DNA from: Actinomycetota bacterium | GTDB lineage: Bacteria > Actinomycetota > Acidimicrobiia > Acidimicrobiales > Ilumatobacteraceae | Assembly (NCBI GenBank): GCA_005778215.1 | Contig: SXKB01000150.1 | Coordinates: forward strand, 1-36,841 | Direction: 5' to 3' | DNA: 36,841 bases | Shown here: in pieces, positions 7,345-17,166 of the stretch | Layout: the number at the start of each line of letters is the position of its first letter | Numbering within the stretch: the stretch's first letter is position 1 | Notes under the pieces: generated by a model | The model's input: the letters and a program-made list of their open reading frames with translations, nothing else | What the model was told of the DNA's origin: nothing | The model's database searches: none | Program-made: the position numbers and the translations under genes

Positions 7345-8508
7345 TCAGTGTGCGAGGCCGGGGGCGCAGAGACCCTCGAGCTCCTGCACGATGATGCGGT
7401 CACGGTTCGCGTAGGTGACCTCGTTGGCCGGGTCGGGGCGCAGCTTGAACGTGCGGAAGCTCATGTCGGTGGTGTCGACCGACAGGATGCGGCCGATGAG
7501 CGGCTCACCGATGCCGAGGATGACCTTGATGACCTCGAGCGCCTGGATGCTGCCCACGATGCCGGGCAGCACGCCCAGCACACCGGCCTCGGCGCAGCTG
7601 GGGGCCAGCTCGGCGGGCGGCGGCTCGGGCACCATGTCGCGGTAGGTGGGGCCCTGCAGCGGGTGGAACACGCTGACCATGCCCTCGAACCGGAAGATGC
7701 TGCCGTGCACCACGGGGATGCCCAGCTTCACGCTGGCGTCGTTGAGGAGGTAGCGGCTGGGGAAGTTGTCGGCGCCATCGACGATGACGTCGTAGCCGCT
7801 GATGATGTCGATGATGTTCGACGCATCGAGGCGGGTGTCGTAGGTGACCACGTTGACGTCGGGGTTCAGCAGCGTGAGGGTCTTCTTCGCACTGTCGACC
7901 TTGCGGTCGCCGACGCGGTCGAGGTTGTGCAGGATCTGGCGCTGCAGGTTGCTGGCGTCGACCTCGTCCATGTCGACGATGCCGATGGTGCCCACGCCGG
8001 CAGCGGCGAGGTACAGGGCCGACGGCGAACCGAGGCCGCCCGCACCGAGCATCAGCACCTTCGCCCCGAGCAGCTTCGCCTGGCCCTCGGTGCCCACCTC
8101 GGGCAGCAGCAGGTGGCGCATGTAGCGGTGCTTCTGGTCGGCGGTGAGGACCACCGGGGTCTTCCACGCGCGGCCTTCGTCCTTCCACTTGCCGAACCCG
8201 CCGGCCATGGACACGACGTCGGTGTAGCCGAGCTCCTGGAGGGTCTTCGCGGCGAACGCGCTGCGCACGCCACCGGCGCAGTACACGACCACCGAGGCGG
8301 TCTTGTCGAGCAGCTTGCCCTCCACCTGGGCCTCGAGGTGGCCGCGAGGGATGTGGAGTGCGCCGGGCAGTGCACCCTGGTCGTACTCGTCGGGCTCGCG
8401 CACGTCGAGCACGAGCGAACCCTTCGCGATGAGGTCGGCGGCACCGGCGGTGTCGACTTCGGTGATCTCGGCCTTGGCGGCGGAGAGGAGGTCACGGAAC
8501 GTTGCCAT
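7345..8508 (-). CDS. moeZ: MoeB/MoeZ-type sulfur-carrier adenylyltransferase with N-terminal rhodanese domain
   Basis: A 387-residue two-domain enzyme that would activate the C-terminus of a ThiS/MoaD-like sulfur carrier by adenylation and deliver sulfur through the rhodanese cysteine. Residues about 15-117 are a rhodanese domain with active loop YCAGGVRS (Cys77). Residues about 123-387 are the ThiF/MoeB domain: GAGGLGSP at 155-162 is the nucleotide loop, and SCAEAGVLG holds the conserved catalytic cysteine. The E. coli MoeB zinc CxxC pairs are absent (YRDMVPEPPP instead), as in mycobacterial MoeZ. In MoeZ and MOCS3 the rhodanese is C-terminal; here the order is reversed. The ATG at 8508 is supported by TAGTCT 6 nt upstream. 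Confidence 0.92.
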   Translation of the reverse strand: MATFRDLLSAAKAEITEVDTAGAADLIAKGSLVLDVREPDEYDQGALPGALHIPRGHLEAQVEGKLLDKTASVVVYCAGGVRSAFAAKTLQELGYTDVVSMAGGFGKWKDEGRAWKTPVVLTADQKHRYMRHLLLPEVGTEGQAKLLGAKVLMLGAGGLGSPSALYLAAAGVGTIGIVDMDEVDASNLQRQILHNLDRVGDRKVDSAKKTLTLLNPDVNVVTYDTRLDASNIIDIISGYDVIVDGADNFPSRYLLNDASVKLGIPVVHGSIFRFEGMVSVFHPLQGPTYRDMVPEPPPAELAPSCAEAGVLGVLPGIVGSIQALEVIKVILGIGEPLIGRILSVDTTDMSFRTFKLRPDPANEVTYANRDRIIVQELEGLCAPGLAH

Positions 8509-8514
8509 GGCAAA

Positions 8515-8520
8515 AGACTA
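8515..8520 (-). promoter_or_regulatory. -10 element TAGTCT of the MoeZ-like gene
   Basis: TAGTCT on the minus strand ends 6 nt before the ATG at 8508, within the 17-nt gap to the sirtuin stop. Confidence 0.5.
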
Positions 8521-8525
8521 CCGGA

Positions 8526-9281
8526 TCAGTCGGGATTCGCACACAGGGCCGGAATGGTCTCCGACAACGGCCCGAGCAGCAGCCGATCGGCGAACCGGTC
8601 CATCTTCGTCGGCTCACCGTTCGCGATGATCACCTTCGCACCGGCACTCTTCGCGCGCGGCACCACGTTGGCCGCCGGGAACACCGACAACGACGAACCG
8701 GCGGCGACGAGCAGGTCGCACCGCTCGGCCGCCGCGAGTGCAGCCTCGATGACCTCGGGCACGAGCGCCTGGCCGAACGAGATGGTGTCGCTCTTCAGGA
8801 TGCCGCCGCACAACTCGCACGGTGGATCCTCCTCCCCCGCCCGCACCCGGTCGAGCACCGACTGCATCGGGCGGCGGTCGTTGCAGCCCCAGCACCGCGA
8901 CCAGCGCATCGTGCCGTGCACCTCGATCACCTTGGCGGGATCGTGGCCGGCGCGTTGGTGCAGTTCGTCGATGTTCTGGGTGACGAGTGCCAGCAGCTGC
9001 CCGCGTCGCTCGAGTTCGACCAGCGAGTGGTGCGCCACGTTCGGCTGCGCCTCCCACGTGGTGGAGGTGAGCCGGTTGCGCCATGCCAGCTTCCGCAGCT
9101 CGGGGTCCTCGAGGTAGTGCTGCAACGTCGACGCCTTCTCGGCCGCCGGGTTCTTCGTCCACACCCCGTTCGGGCCACGGAAGTCGGGGATGCCCGAGTC
9201 GGTGCTGATGCCGGCACCGGTGAGCACCACGATGCGCTGCGCCGCCTGCACCCACTGCGCCGCCACGGAGAGATCGTCCAT
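8526..9281 (-). CDS. Sir2-family NAD-dependent protein deacylase (sirtuin)
   Basis: A 251-residue sirtuin that removes acyl groups from lysines using NAD+. Motifs in order: TGAGISTDSG (residues 21-30) and IPDFRG for NAD, TQNID (101-105), the general base His122 in VHGTM, and a structural zinc site with Cys130/Cys133 and Cys155/Cys158. GSSLSVFPA follows for the nicotinamide ribose. It lacks the Ala-Tyr/Arg-x-x-Arg pocket of desuccinylases in the part I could compare, so deacetylase is the default. The ATG at 9281 is preferred over an upstream TTG at 9299, because CACACT lies 7 nt before it and the family usually starts a few residues before this point. It ends 17 bp before the MoeZ-like start on the same strand. 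Confidence 0.93.
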   Translation of the reverse strand: MDDLSVAAQWVQAAQRIVVLTGAGISTDSGIPDFRGPNGVWTKNPAAEKASTLQHYLEDPELRKLAWRNRLTSTTWEAQPNVAHHSLVELERRGQLLALVTQNIDELHQRAGHDPAKVIEVHGTMRWSRCWGCNDRRPMQSVLDRVRAGEEDPPCELCGGILKSDTISFGQALVPEVIEAALAAAERCDLLVAAGSSLSVFPAANVVPRAKSAGAKVIIANGEPTKMDRFADRLLLGPLSETIPALCANPD

Positions 9282-9441
9282 GCCGTCCAGTGTGCCCAAG
9301 GTGGCATGGCGTGTCGACGTGGAACGACGGTCACCGAGCGTTCATCTTCTCGGCCTCATCTCGCCGGCGTCTCGGGACGATCAACACAGTGCAGGACATC
9401 AATGCCACAGAACGCCCACCGGCGCACGGGAGCGCACCACC

Positions 9442-9921
9442 ATGAAGACCTCGATCCACCTCACCGCCACCATCGCAGCGACCGTCATCACCATCGGCAC
9501 GGCCGGCATCGCCGTGGCGTTGCGTGCCGACGACGTGCGGGTCGGCCGACCGACGATCACCCGCGTACGCGACGACGACCGGGACGACGAGCGCGGCGCC
9601 ACATCGCGCTGCCTCGCCCCGTCGCCGACACCTCCGACGAGCCCCAGCGCCAACGGTGACATGGCCCAGACCATCACCGTCACCATCGAACGGACCACGC
9701 TGCTCCGCGTCGATCGGCGGAACCGCATCACGGCTGCGGCCACGAACACCGGTTGCCGGCCGAGCAACGGCGACCGCGTGTACCTGATCTCGCCGTCGGG
9801 CACCTACACCGAGGTCACCGACGTCGACCTCGACGACATCGACTGGAAGGGCTCGTTCCGCACCATCGGCGGGTTCGAGCGGCAGTCGGGCAGGGCACGC
9901 CTGGACGATCGCGACCACTGA
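9442..9921 (+). CDS. Secreted or membrane-anchored protein of unknown function, copy 1 of a tandem pair
   Basis: A 159-residue protein with an N-terminal hydrophobic segment (residues about 4-28: signal peptide or anchor), an Arg/Asp-rich stretch (residues 30-52) and a C-terminal domain. The core (TTLLRVDRRNRITAAATNTG, then C-R-P) is clearly shared with the next gene: both have LL(R/K)V, AAxTNTGCxP, a VY/LY strand and a W-K/T-G-x-F ending. I do not recognise the family. The start is the ATG with a GGGAG ribosome-binding site about 10 nt upstream. The conserved TNTGC cysteine and an upstream cysteine (SRCLAPSP) could form a disulphide outside the cell. Confidence 0.7.
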   Translation: MKTSIHLTATIAATVITIGTAGIAVALRADDVRVGRPTITRVRDDDRDDERGATSRCLAPSPTPPTSPSANGDMAQTITVTIERTTLLRVDRRNRITAAATNTGCRPSNGDRVYLISPSGTYTEVTDVDLDDIDWKGSFRTIGGFERQSGRARLDDRDH

Positions 9922-10028
9922 GCGACACAGAAGTTGGTCAACTCCGGACGGTTCCGTGCCGATGAAAAGAGTGAGCACCACACCACGCCGGACACGCCGG
10001 CAGGTGCGCCTCGGCGGAGGGAAATGTC

Positions 10029-10463
10029 ATGGGACGCGTTGCGTTCACGACCAGATCGATCTTGGCGACCGCGCTCGCGGCCGTCGTCCTCACAGCGACC
10101 GGCGCCGCGTTCGCCGCGTCGACAGGCACCTCCCTCCCGCCTGTCGTGCAGCAACGCGAGCTGCCGGCGCTGCGAGAAGTCACGCCGTGCTGGGGCGGCA
10201 CGGACACCATCCTCGACACGGAGGGCGGGGATGCCGCCGTCACGCCGGTGGTACTGCGCGTCGAGCCCACGGCGCTGCTGAAAGTGGCCGCCGACGGCAC
10301 CGTGCTGGCGGCCGAGACCAACACCGGCTGCGCACCGCGACCGACCGACCTGCTGTACGTGGTGGCCGACGACGGTTCGCTCACCCCGGCAGAGGGCATC
10401 GATGTCGCCGCGGTGGCCTGGACCGGCGACTTCACCCAGTTCGGGTTCATCCCGCAGGGCTGA
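10029..10463 (+). CDS. Secreted protein of unknown function, copy 2 of the tandem pair
   Basis: A 144-residue protein with a cleavable-looking signal peptide (RSILATALAAVVLTATG, then AAFAAS) and a domain homologous to the preceding gene: TALLKVAADGTVLAAETNTG, then C-A-P, D-L-L-Y-V-V, and W-T-G-D-F near the end. A Cys-Trp-Gly-Gly (PCWGGTD) before the domain matches the position of the upstream cysteine in copy 1. A strong Shine-Dalgarno GGAGGG lies 8 nt before the ATG. The 107-bp gap between the two copies has no -10 of the local type, so they may be co-transcribed. No enzymatic motif is visible; an envelope or surface role is a guess. Confidence 0.72.
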   Translation: MGRVAFTTRSILATALAAVVLTATGAAFAASTGTSLPPVVQQRELPALREVTPCWGGTDTILDTEGGDAAVTPVVLRVEPTALLKVAADGTVLAAETNTGCAPRPTDLLYVVADDGSLTPAEGIDVAAVAWTGDFTQFGFIPQG

Positions 10464-10549
10464 GCCGGACGGATTCTGCCGATCGCGGCAACTCGCCGTC
10501 CTCAGTGTGGTGACGACCCCCTCCCGTCGCATCACTCGAAGGGATCCGC

Positions 10550-11119
10550 ATGGCCGCATCGGACTTCACCCCCACCGACCCCACCCTGATGGTCGTGCCC
10601 TGGCACGACCCCGTGGTCGACGACCTCGGCTTCGACGTGCGCTCGTGTTACGTCGAGCAGTTCTGGCTCGGGGTACTGGGTCCGAGCGCAATGTGGGCGC
10701 TACGGCGCCTGGTCGCGGGGCTCGACCGCTTCCCACTCGGCTACGAGCTCGACCTCGACGAGACGGCGCACGAACTGGGCCTCTCGTACTCCACCGCCAC
10801 GTCGAGCACGTTCGTGCGGGCGCTGCAACGGTGCGTGATGTTCGGCGTCGCGCAACCCATCGCCGACGGGCTGGCCGTGCGCCGGCGACTGCCACCGGTG
10901 GCGGCGCGCCACCTCGCGCGCATGCCGGTGGCGTTGCAGCAACAGCACCGCACGTGGACTGTGCGCCGCACCGATCTGGACGACCTGACACGTGGGATGG
11001 CGCTCGCCCAGGCGATGGTGGCTGCAGGCGACGACCCGGAGGTGCTCGAACGTCAGTTGTTGGCCGTCGGCGTCTCGCCCGCCGCGGCCATCGAGGCCGC
11101 GGAACGGGTCAGCGCGTGA
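10550..11119 (+). CDS. Conserved hypothetical protein
   Basis: A 189-residue soluble protein I do not recognise. It is largely helical. The N-terminal half has WHDPVVDDLGFDVRSCYVEQ and FWLGVLGPSAMWALRRL. The middle (DETAHELGLSYSTATSSTFV) could be a helix-turn-helix-like segment. A C-terminal arm (RRTDLDDLTRGMALAQAMVAAG) is followed by a short UBA-like helical repeat (VLERQLLAVGVSPAAAIEAAERV). A ribosome-binding site AAGGGA lies 5 nt before the ATG, which fixes the start. It is convergent with pepA. Confidence 0.7.
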   Translation: MAASDFTPTDPTLMVVPWHDPVVDDLGFDVRSCYVEQFWLGVLGPSAMWALRRLVAGLDRFPLGYELDLDETAHELGLSYSTATSSTFVRALQRCVMFGVAQPIADGLAVRRRLPPVAARHLARMPVALQQQHRTWTVRRTDLDDLTRGMALAQAMVAAGDDPEVLERQLLAVGVSPAAAIEAAERVSA

Positions 11120-11128
11120 GCGCCGCGA

Positions 11129-12571
<1,443 letters not shown>

Positions 12572-12677
12572 GGGCGACAGTCTGCCGGTCGCACGACCAC
12601 CGGGCCACCCCCGACGTGCGTTCCTCCGTTGCGTCTGCAATCATCAGCAGTTCGCTCGACGTGGACGGAGTACGGGA

Positions 12678-13445
12678 ATGCTGCAACGTCATTGGAAGAA
12701 GATCGTCATCGGCATCGTGGTCCTCGCGGTGCTCGTGCTCGGCGGCTCCTTCATCTACGCCAAGTTCATCAACCAGGCCGACGACGAGTTCAACAACGAC
12801 GACGTGCTCGACCGGCTGAACGGCACCACCACCGTGGTGGTCGACACCACCGGTACGCCCGACACGGCCACCGGCCCCACCGAACCAGCCGAGTCCACCA
12901 CCACGACACCCGCCGACACCGGCGTCGACGGCACCTGGACCATCGGCGCCGAGAGCGAGGTGGGCTACCGCGTCGACGAGACCATCAACGGCTTCGCCAC
13001 CACCGCGAACGGCCGCACGAACGCCATCACCGGCACGTTCGTCATCGCCGGCACCAGCGTGGAGTCGGGCGACTTCACCGTCGACATGACCACGTTCAAG
13101 AGCGACGAGAGCCGCCGCGACGGTCAGTTCAACGGTCGCATCATGTCGGTCGACGAGTTCCCGACCTCGACGTTCGTGCTCACCCAGCCGATCGAGTTCG
13201 GCGAGATCCCGGCCGACGGCGTCACCATCACCGCCAGCGCCACGGGCGACCTCACGCTGCGCGGCATCACGAAGCCGGTCACGTTCGACGTGCAGGCCAC
13301 GTTCGCCAACGGCCGCATCGGCGTGCTGGGTCAGATCCCGGTGGTGTTCGCCGACTTCGGCATCCCCAACCCGAGCATCGCCACCATCGCCACCGAGGAC
13401 AACGGCCTGCTCGAGTTCGTGCTCATCTTCGACCGCGCCACCTGA
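12678..13445 (+). CDS. Membrane-anchored YceI-family lipid-binding protein
   Basis: A 255-residue protein. Residues about 8-29 are a single transmembrane anchor (IVIGIVVLAVLVLGGSFIYA). A Thr/Pro-rich linker runs to about residue 88, and residues about 89-255 are a YceI-like lipocalin fold known to bind polyisoprenoids in homologues. Typical features are WTIGAESEVGYRV at its start, SGDFTVDMTTFKSDESRRD in the middle and GDLTLRGITKPVTFDV near the end. The domain should face the outside. The start ATG has GGAG about 7 nt upstream. It converges with the ABC exporter operon (4-bp gap). Confidence 0.9.
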   Translation: MLQRHWKKIVIGIVVLAVLVLGGSFIYAKFINQADDEFNNDDVLDRLNGTTTVVVDTTGTPDTATGPTEPAESTTTTPADTGVDGTWTIGAESEVGYRVDETINGFATTANGRTNAITGTFVIAGTSVESGDFTVDMTTFKSDESRRDGQFNGRIMSVDEFPTSTFVLTQPIEFGEIPADGVTITASATGDLTLRGITKPVTFDVQATFANGRIGVLGQIPVVFADFGIPNPSIATIATEDNGLLEFVLIFDRAT

Positions 13446-13449
13446 CGGA

Positions 13450-15240
13450 TCACACGGAGGGCTGCGAACGAGCCCACGCGTCGGCCAGCGCGGCGTACTT
13501 GCCGCCCACGGCCATCAGTTCGTCGTGCGTGCCCAGCTCCACCAGCCGCGCGTGGTCGATGACGGCGATGCGGTCGGCGCGCCGCACGGTGCTGAGGCGG
13601 TGCGCCACCACGATGACGGCACGGCCCTCCATCAGCCGTTCGAGCGCGCGCTCCACCACGGCCTCGGTGCCGGGGTCGAGGTTGCTGGTGGCCTCGTCGA
13701 GCACCAGCACCGCAGGGTCCACCAACGCGGCGCGGGCCAACGACACCAGTTGCCGCTCCCCCGCCGACAGGCGTGAGCCGCGTTCGCGCACCTCGGTGTC
13801 GAGCCCTTCGGGGAACTCCTCGAACCGTTCCAGCGCGCCGATGGCCGTGAGCGCCTCTGCCACGTCGTCGTCGGTGGCGCCGGGGCGCGCGATGCGGATG
13901 TTGTCGCGGATGGTGCCGCCGAACAGGAAGCCCTCCTGCGGCACGACCACGACGCGCTCGCGCAGCGCGGCGAGCGACACCAGGCGCACGTCGACGTCGC
14001 CGTAGCTGACGTGCCCGGTGGTGGGGTCGTAGAGGCGGGACAGCAACTTGGCGAGCGTGCTCTTGCCGGCACCGGTAGGGCCGACCAGCGCGAGTCGCTC
14101 GCCCGGCTGCACGCTGATCGACACATCGTGCAGCGCCGGCCGGTCGGTGCCGTCGTAGGTGAACGTCACGCCGTGCGCCGACAACTCGCCTTCGGCAGGC
14201 AGCTCGACCGGGCGCGGGTGCTCGGCCACATCGGGCTCGGCGTCCATCAACCCGTACAGCTTGTGCAGCGACGCGGCGGCGCTCTGCACCGTGTTGTACA
14301 GCTGCGACAGCTGCTGCACCGGCTCGAACAGGTTGCCGAGCAGCAGCACGAACGCGGCCACGGTGCCGAACGCAACGGACCCGTTGTGCACCAGGAAGCC
14401 GCCCACACCGACGACGAGCGCGATGGAGGTGATGCCCGACCACTCCACCAGCCCGAAGTACCAGGTGCTCACCTTGACGCTGCGCAGGTGGCTGCCGTAG
14501 AGCGCCCGGTTCGAGGTCACGAACCGGCGGTGCTGCTCGGCCTCACGGCCGTAGGCCTGGATGACACGCACCCCGGTGATGCCCTCCTGGAGGTTGCCGA
14601 GGTTCGTGCCCACGCGTTCGCGCACGTCGAGGTACGCCACGTTCGACTGCCGCTGGAACCGCACGGAGGCGAACCCCAGCACCGGTGCCACGAACAGCAG
14701 CACCATCAACGTGAGCTGCCAGCTCATCACGGCCATCAGGATGAGTGTCATCACCAGCAGCAGACCGGCGGCGATGAACTGCAACAGGCCCCACTGGATG
14801 AGCTCGCCCATGCTCTCGATGTCGGCGGTCATGCGGCTCACCAGCACGCCGGCCTTGTTGCGGTCGAAGAACGCCATCGACTGCGCCTGCAGCTTGTCGA
14901 ACACCGTGACGCGCAGGTCGCGCAGGAAGCCTTCGCCGGCGCGGTTGATGGCCAGGTACTGCAGTCGACCCACCACGTACCCGACGACGACGGTGACCAG
15001 ATATCCCGCCACGGCGATGTTGAGCGCCTTCGCGCTGCTCTCGCCGATGCCGTGATCGAGGCCGAACTTCACGAACACGGGGCCCGCCACCGTGGCCGCC
15101 GTGGACGCACACACCAGTCCGATCGCCCAGTAGATGGTGCGCTTGTACGGCTGCGCGAACTGCAACGACCGACGGAGCACCCGACCGGTCTCGGCGCGAT
15201 CGAGGCGGTCCTCGTCGCTGATGGCACCTCCGGCCCACAT
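13450..15240 (-). CDS. ABC exporter half-transporter, subunit B (catalytic Walker B Glu present)
   Basis: A 596-residue half-transporter: a six-helix exporter transmembrane domain (about residues 35-320), then a nucleotide-binding domain. Walker A is GPTGAGKST, the Q-loop is VVPQEGFLF, and Walker B is VLVLDEATSNLD with the catalytic glutamate. The signature is LSAGE instead of LSGGQ, so it cannot complete a standard ATP site on its partner; the H-loop VVAHRLST is intact. Its ATG overlaps the upstream subunit's TGA by one base (TGATG), so the two are co-translated and must form a heterodimer. The layout resembles mycobacterial Rv1272c/Rv1273c-type pairs. The substrate is unknown; drugs or lipids are typical. 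Confidence 0.93.
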   Translation of the reverse strand: MWAGGAISDEDRLDRAETGRVLRRSLQFAQPYKRTIYWAIGLVCASTAATVAGPVFVKFGLDHGIGESSAKALNIAVAGYLVTVVVGYVVGRLQYLAINRAGEGFLRDLRVTVFDKLQAQSMAFFDRNKAGVLVSRMTADIESMGELIQWGLLQFIAAGLLLVMTLILMAVMSWQLTLMVLLFVAPVLGFASVRFQRQSNVAYLDVRERVGTNLGNLQEGITGVRVIQAYGREAEQHRRFVTSNRALYGSHLRSVKVSTWYFGLVEWSGITSIALVVGVGGFLVHNGSVAFGTVAAFVLLLGNLFEPVQQLSQLYNTVQSAAASLHKLYGLMDAEPDVAEHPRPVELPAEGELSAHGVTFTYDGTDRPALHDVSISVQPGERLALVGPTGAGKSTLAKLLSRLYDPTTGHVSYGDVDVRLVSLAALRERVVVVPQEGFLFGGTIRDNIRIARPGATDDDVAEALTAIGALERFEEFPEGLDTEVRERGSRLSAGERQLVSLARAALVDPAVLVLDEATSNLDPGTEAVVERALERLMEGRAVIVVAHRLSTVRRADRIAVIDHARLVELGTHDELMAVGGKYAALADAWARSQPSV

Positions 15241-17030
15241 CAGCCACTCACCTCCGCATCGACGTCGTCGTCCTCCTCCATCAACGCCGCCAGCACCTCG
15301 CGGTACCGCTCGTTGGTGGCCAGCAGTTCGTCATGAGTGCCCGTTGCAGCGACCCCACCGTCGTCGAGCAGCACCACGGTGTCGGCCAACGCGATGGTGC
15401 CCGGGCGGTGTGCGATGACGATGGTGGTGCGACCGGTCATCACGGTGCGCATCGCCTCGCGGATCTCGTGCTCCTTCGACGGGTCGACGGCGCTCGTGGC
15501 GTCGTCGAGGATGAGCACCCGAGGGTTGGCGAGGATGGCGCGAGCCAGCGCGATGCGTTGCCGCTGGCCGCCGCTGAGCGAGTAGCCGCGTTCGCCGATC
15601 ATCGTGTCGTACCCATCGGGCAGCGCCACGATGAAGTCGTGCGCGCCCGACAGCCGGGCTGCTGCCTCCACGTCGGCGAGGTCGGCATCGGGGCGGGCGA
15701 ACGCGATGTTCGCGCCGACGGTGTCGTGGAACAGGAACGTGTCCTCGAACACCACCGACACCTCGCGGCGCAGTTCGGAGAGCCCCAGATCGCGCACGTC
15801 GACCCCGTCGACGAGCACCGCGCCGGCGTTGGCGTCGTAGAAGCGGATGAGCAGGCGCGCCACGGTGCTCTTGCCGCTGCCCGTGCCACCCACCACCGCC
15901 ACCGACGCGCCGGCGGGGATGTCGAGGTGGAAGTCGCGCAGCACCGGCGACTCGGTGCTGTAACCGAATGCCACGTGGTCGAACGACACCGCACCGACGG
16001 CGTCGCCCTGTGGCAGCGAACGCGGCTCGGCAGGGTCGGCCACCGCACGCACCGTGCTGAGCACCTCGTTCACGCGCAACAGGGCCGCGGCGGCACGCTG
16101 GCCGAACGCCACGGTCATGCCCAGGTTGCGCAACGGGAAGATGAGCAGACCGATGTACTGCATGAACTCCAGCATCTGGCCTTCGCTCATGTCGCCGTTC
16201 AGCACCCGGTGGCCACCCAGCGCGAGCACGGCGAGCAGACCGAGGTTGGGCAGCAGGTCGAGCGCCGGCAGGAAGGCGCTGCGCACCTTGGCGGCCTGCA
16301 GCGAGACGGTGCGGATGTCGTCGGCCTCGGTGCGGAGACGCTTCGCCGTCACTTCGTGGGCGCCGAAGCCCTTGATGACGCGTACGCCGCTCACGCTCTC
16401 CTCCACCACCGTGGCGAGCTGCGCCTGTTCCTGCTGCACGGCCAGCACCGCCGGGTGGATGCGACGTGAGAAGCGAGTGGCGAGCACGTTGAGGAACGGC
16501 AGCGGAGCGAGGGCCACCAGCGCCAGCATCGGCTGCTGCACGAACAGGATGACCACGATGGCCGACACCATCGCGAGGTTCGACGCAGTGATGGGGATCA
16601 TCACCACGAAGCCCTGGATCTGCAGCAGGTCGCTCGAGGCACGACTCATCAGCTGACCCGTCTGCGTGTGGTCGTGGTAGGCGACATGCAGCCGCAGGAT
16701 GTGGCCGAACAACTGCTCGCGCAGCTTGGTCTCGGTGAGGCGACTCTCGCGGAACGCGAACCACCGCCGCCACGCGGTGAACACGCCCGCGATGACCGCC
16801 ATGACCGCGATGAGGCTCGACCAGAACACCAGCGAGCCGCTGCCGAGGATGGCCCGGTCGACCGCCAGGCTGGTGAGCTTCGGCACCGCCACCTTCCCGG
16901 CGCTCCACAGGATGCCCACCACCATGCCGGCGAGCAGACCCGCCTTCTGCTCGGCGAGCATCGCCCGCAGCAGCTTCCATCCACCGGCACCGGGTGTCGG
17001 CTGTGCGCGCGTCCCGGACCGTTTCCCCAC
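15240..17030 (-). CDS. ABC exporter half-transporter, subunit A (degenerate Walker B Asp)
   Basis: A 596-residue half-transporter and the first gene of the pair. A short Arg/Pro-rich N-terminus precedes six predicted transmembrane helices (about residues 30-320) and a nucleotide-binding domain. Walker A is GGTGSGKST, the Q-loop position is VVFEDTFLF (Glu in place of Gln), the signature is canonical LSGGQRQR, and Walker B is VLILDDATSAVD, with Asp in place of the catalytic Glu. The H-loop histidine is kept (VIAHRPGT). These changes are complementary to those of subunit B. The GTG at 17030 was chosen because TAAGGT ends 7 nt upstream; longer in-frame extension runs through the repeat cluster and the divergent gene and looks non-coding. 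Confidence 0.93.
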   Translation of the reverse strand: MGKRSGTRAQPTPGAGGWKLLRAMLAEQKAGLLAGMVVGILWSAGKVAVPKLTSLAVDRAILGSGSLVFWSSLIAVMAVIAGVFTAWRRWFAFRESRLTETKLREQLFGHILRLHVAYHDHTQTGQLMSRASSDLLQIQGFVVMIPITASNLAMVSAIVVILFVQQPMLALVALAPLPFLNVLATRFSRRIHPAVLAVQQEQAQLATVVEESVSGVRVIKGFGAHEVTAKRLRTEADDIRTVSLQAAKVRSAFLPALDLLPNLGLLAVLALGGHRVLNGDMSEGQMLEFMQYIGLLIFPLRNLGMTVAFGQRAAAALLRVNEVLSTVRAVADPAEPRSLPQGDAVGAVSFDHVAFGYSTESPVLRDFHLDIPAGASVAVVGGTGSGKSTVARLLIRFYDANAGAVLVDGVDVRDLGLSELRREVSVVFEDTFLFHDTVGANIAFARPDADLADVEAAARLSGAHDFIVALPDGYDTMIGERGYSLSGGQRQRIALARAILANPRVLILDDATSAVDPSKEHEIREAMRTVMTGRTTIVIAHRPGTIALADTVVLLDDGGVAATGTHDELLATNERYREVLAALMEEDDDVDAEVSG

Positions 17031-17037
17031 GACGTCG

Positions 17038-17043
17038 ACCTTA
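17038..17043 (-). promoter_or_regulatory. -10 element TAAGGT of the ABC exporter operon
   Basis: TAAGGT on the minus strand lies 7 nt from the GTG at 17030. It sits about 50 bp from the repeat cluster in the divergent intergenic region. Confidence 0.55.
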
Positions 17044-17093
17044 CGCCCGCGGTGTCGTTCCCGGAGAGCCGAATACCTCGGACCCGCCGGGTT

Positions 17094-17165
17094 TCTGGGC
17101 GTGATTCGTCCCGGTTCGGCATCTGGGCGCGATTCGTCCCGGAAACCGGGAAGAATCACGCCCGG
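17094..17165. repeat. Cluster of two direct and one inverted 20-bp repeat
   Basis: Copies at 17094-17114 and 17122-17142 share TCTGGGCG(T/C)GATTCG followed by TCCCGG, 28 bp apart and differing at one base. A third, inverted copy at 17146-17165 matches the complement of copy 1 at 18 of 20 positions. Copies 2 and 3 can fold into a hairpin with a 3-nt loop immediately before the 17167 start codon. The cluster fills the space between two divergent genes and could be an operator set, a transcript hairpin or a dispersed genomic repeat. Confidence 0.8.
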
Positions 17166-17166
17166 T

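Noticed and set aside
12576-12581. GACTGT hexamers 5 nt before pepA and before the DUF3039 gene (20120-20125) as promoters
   Set aside because: They lack the TA of the -10 pattern and the spacing is shorter; two cases are too few to call a second class.
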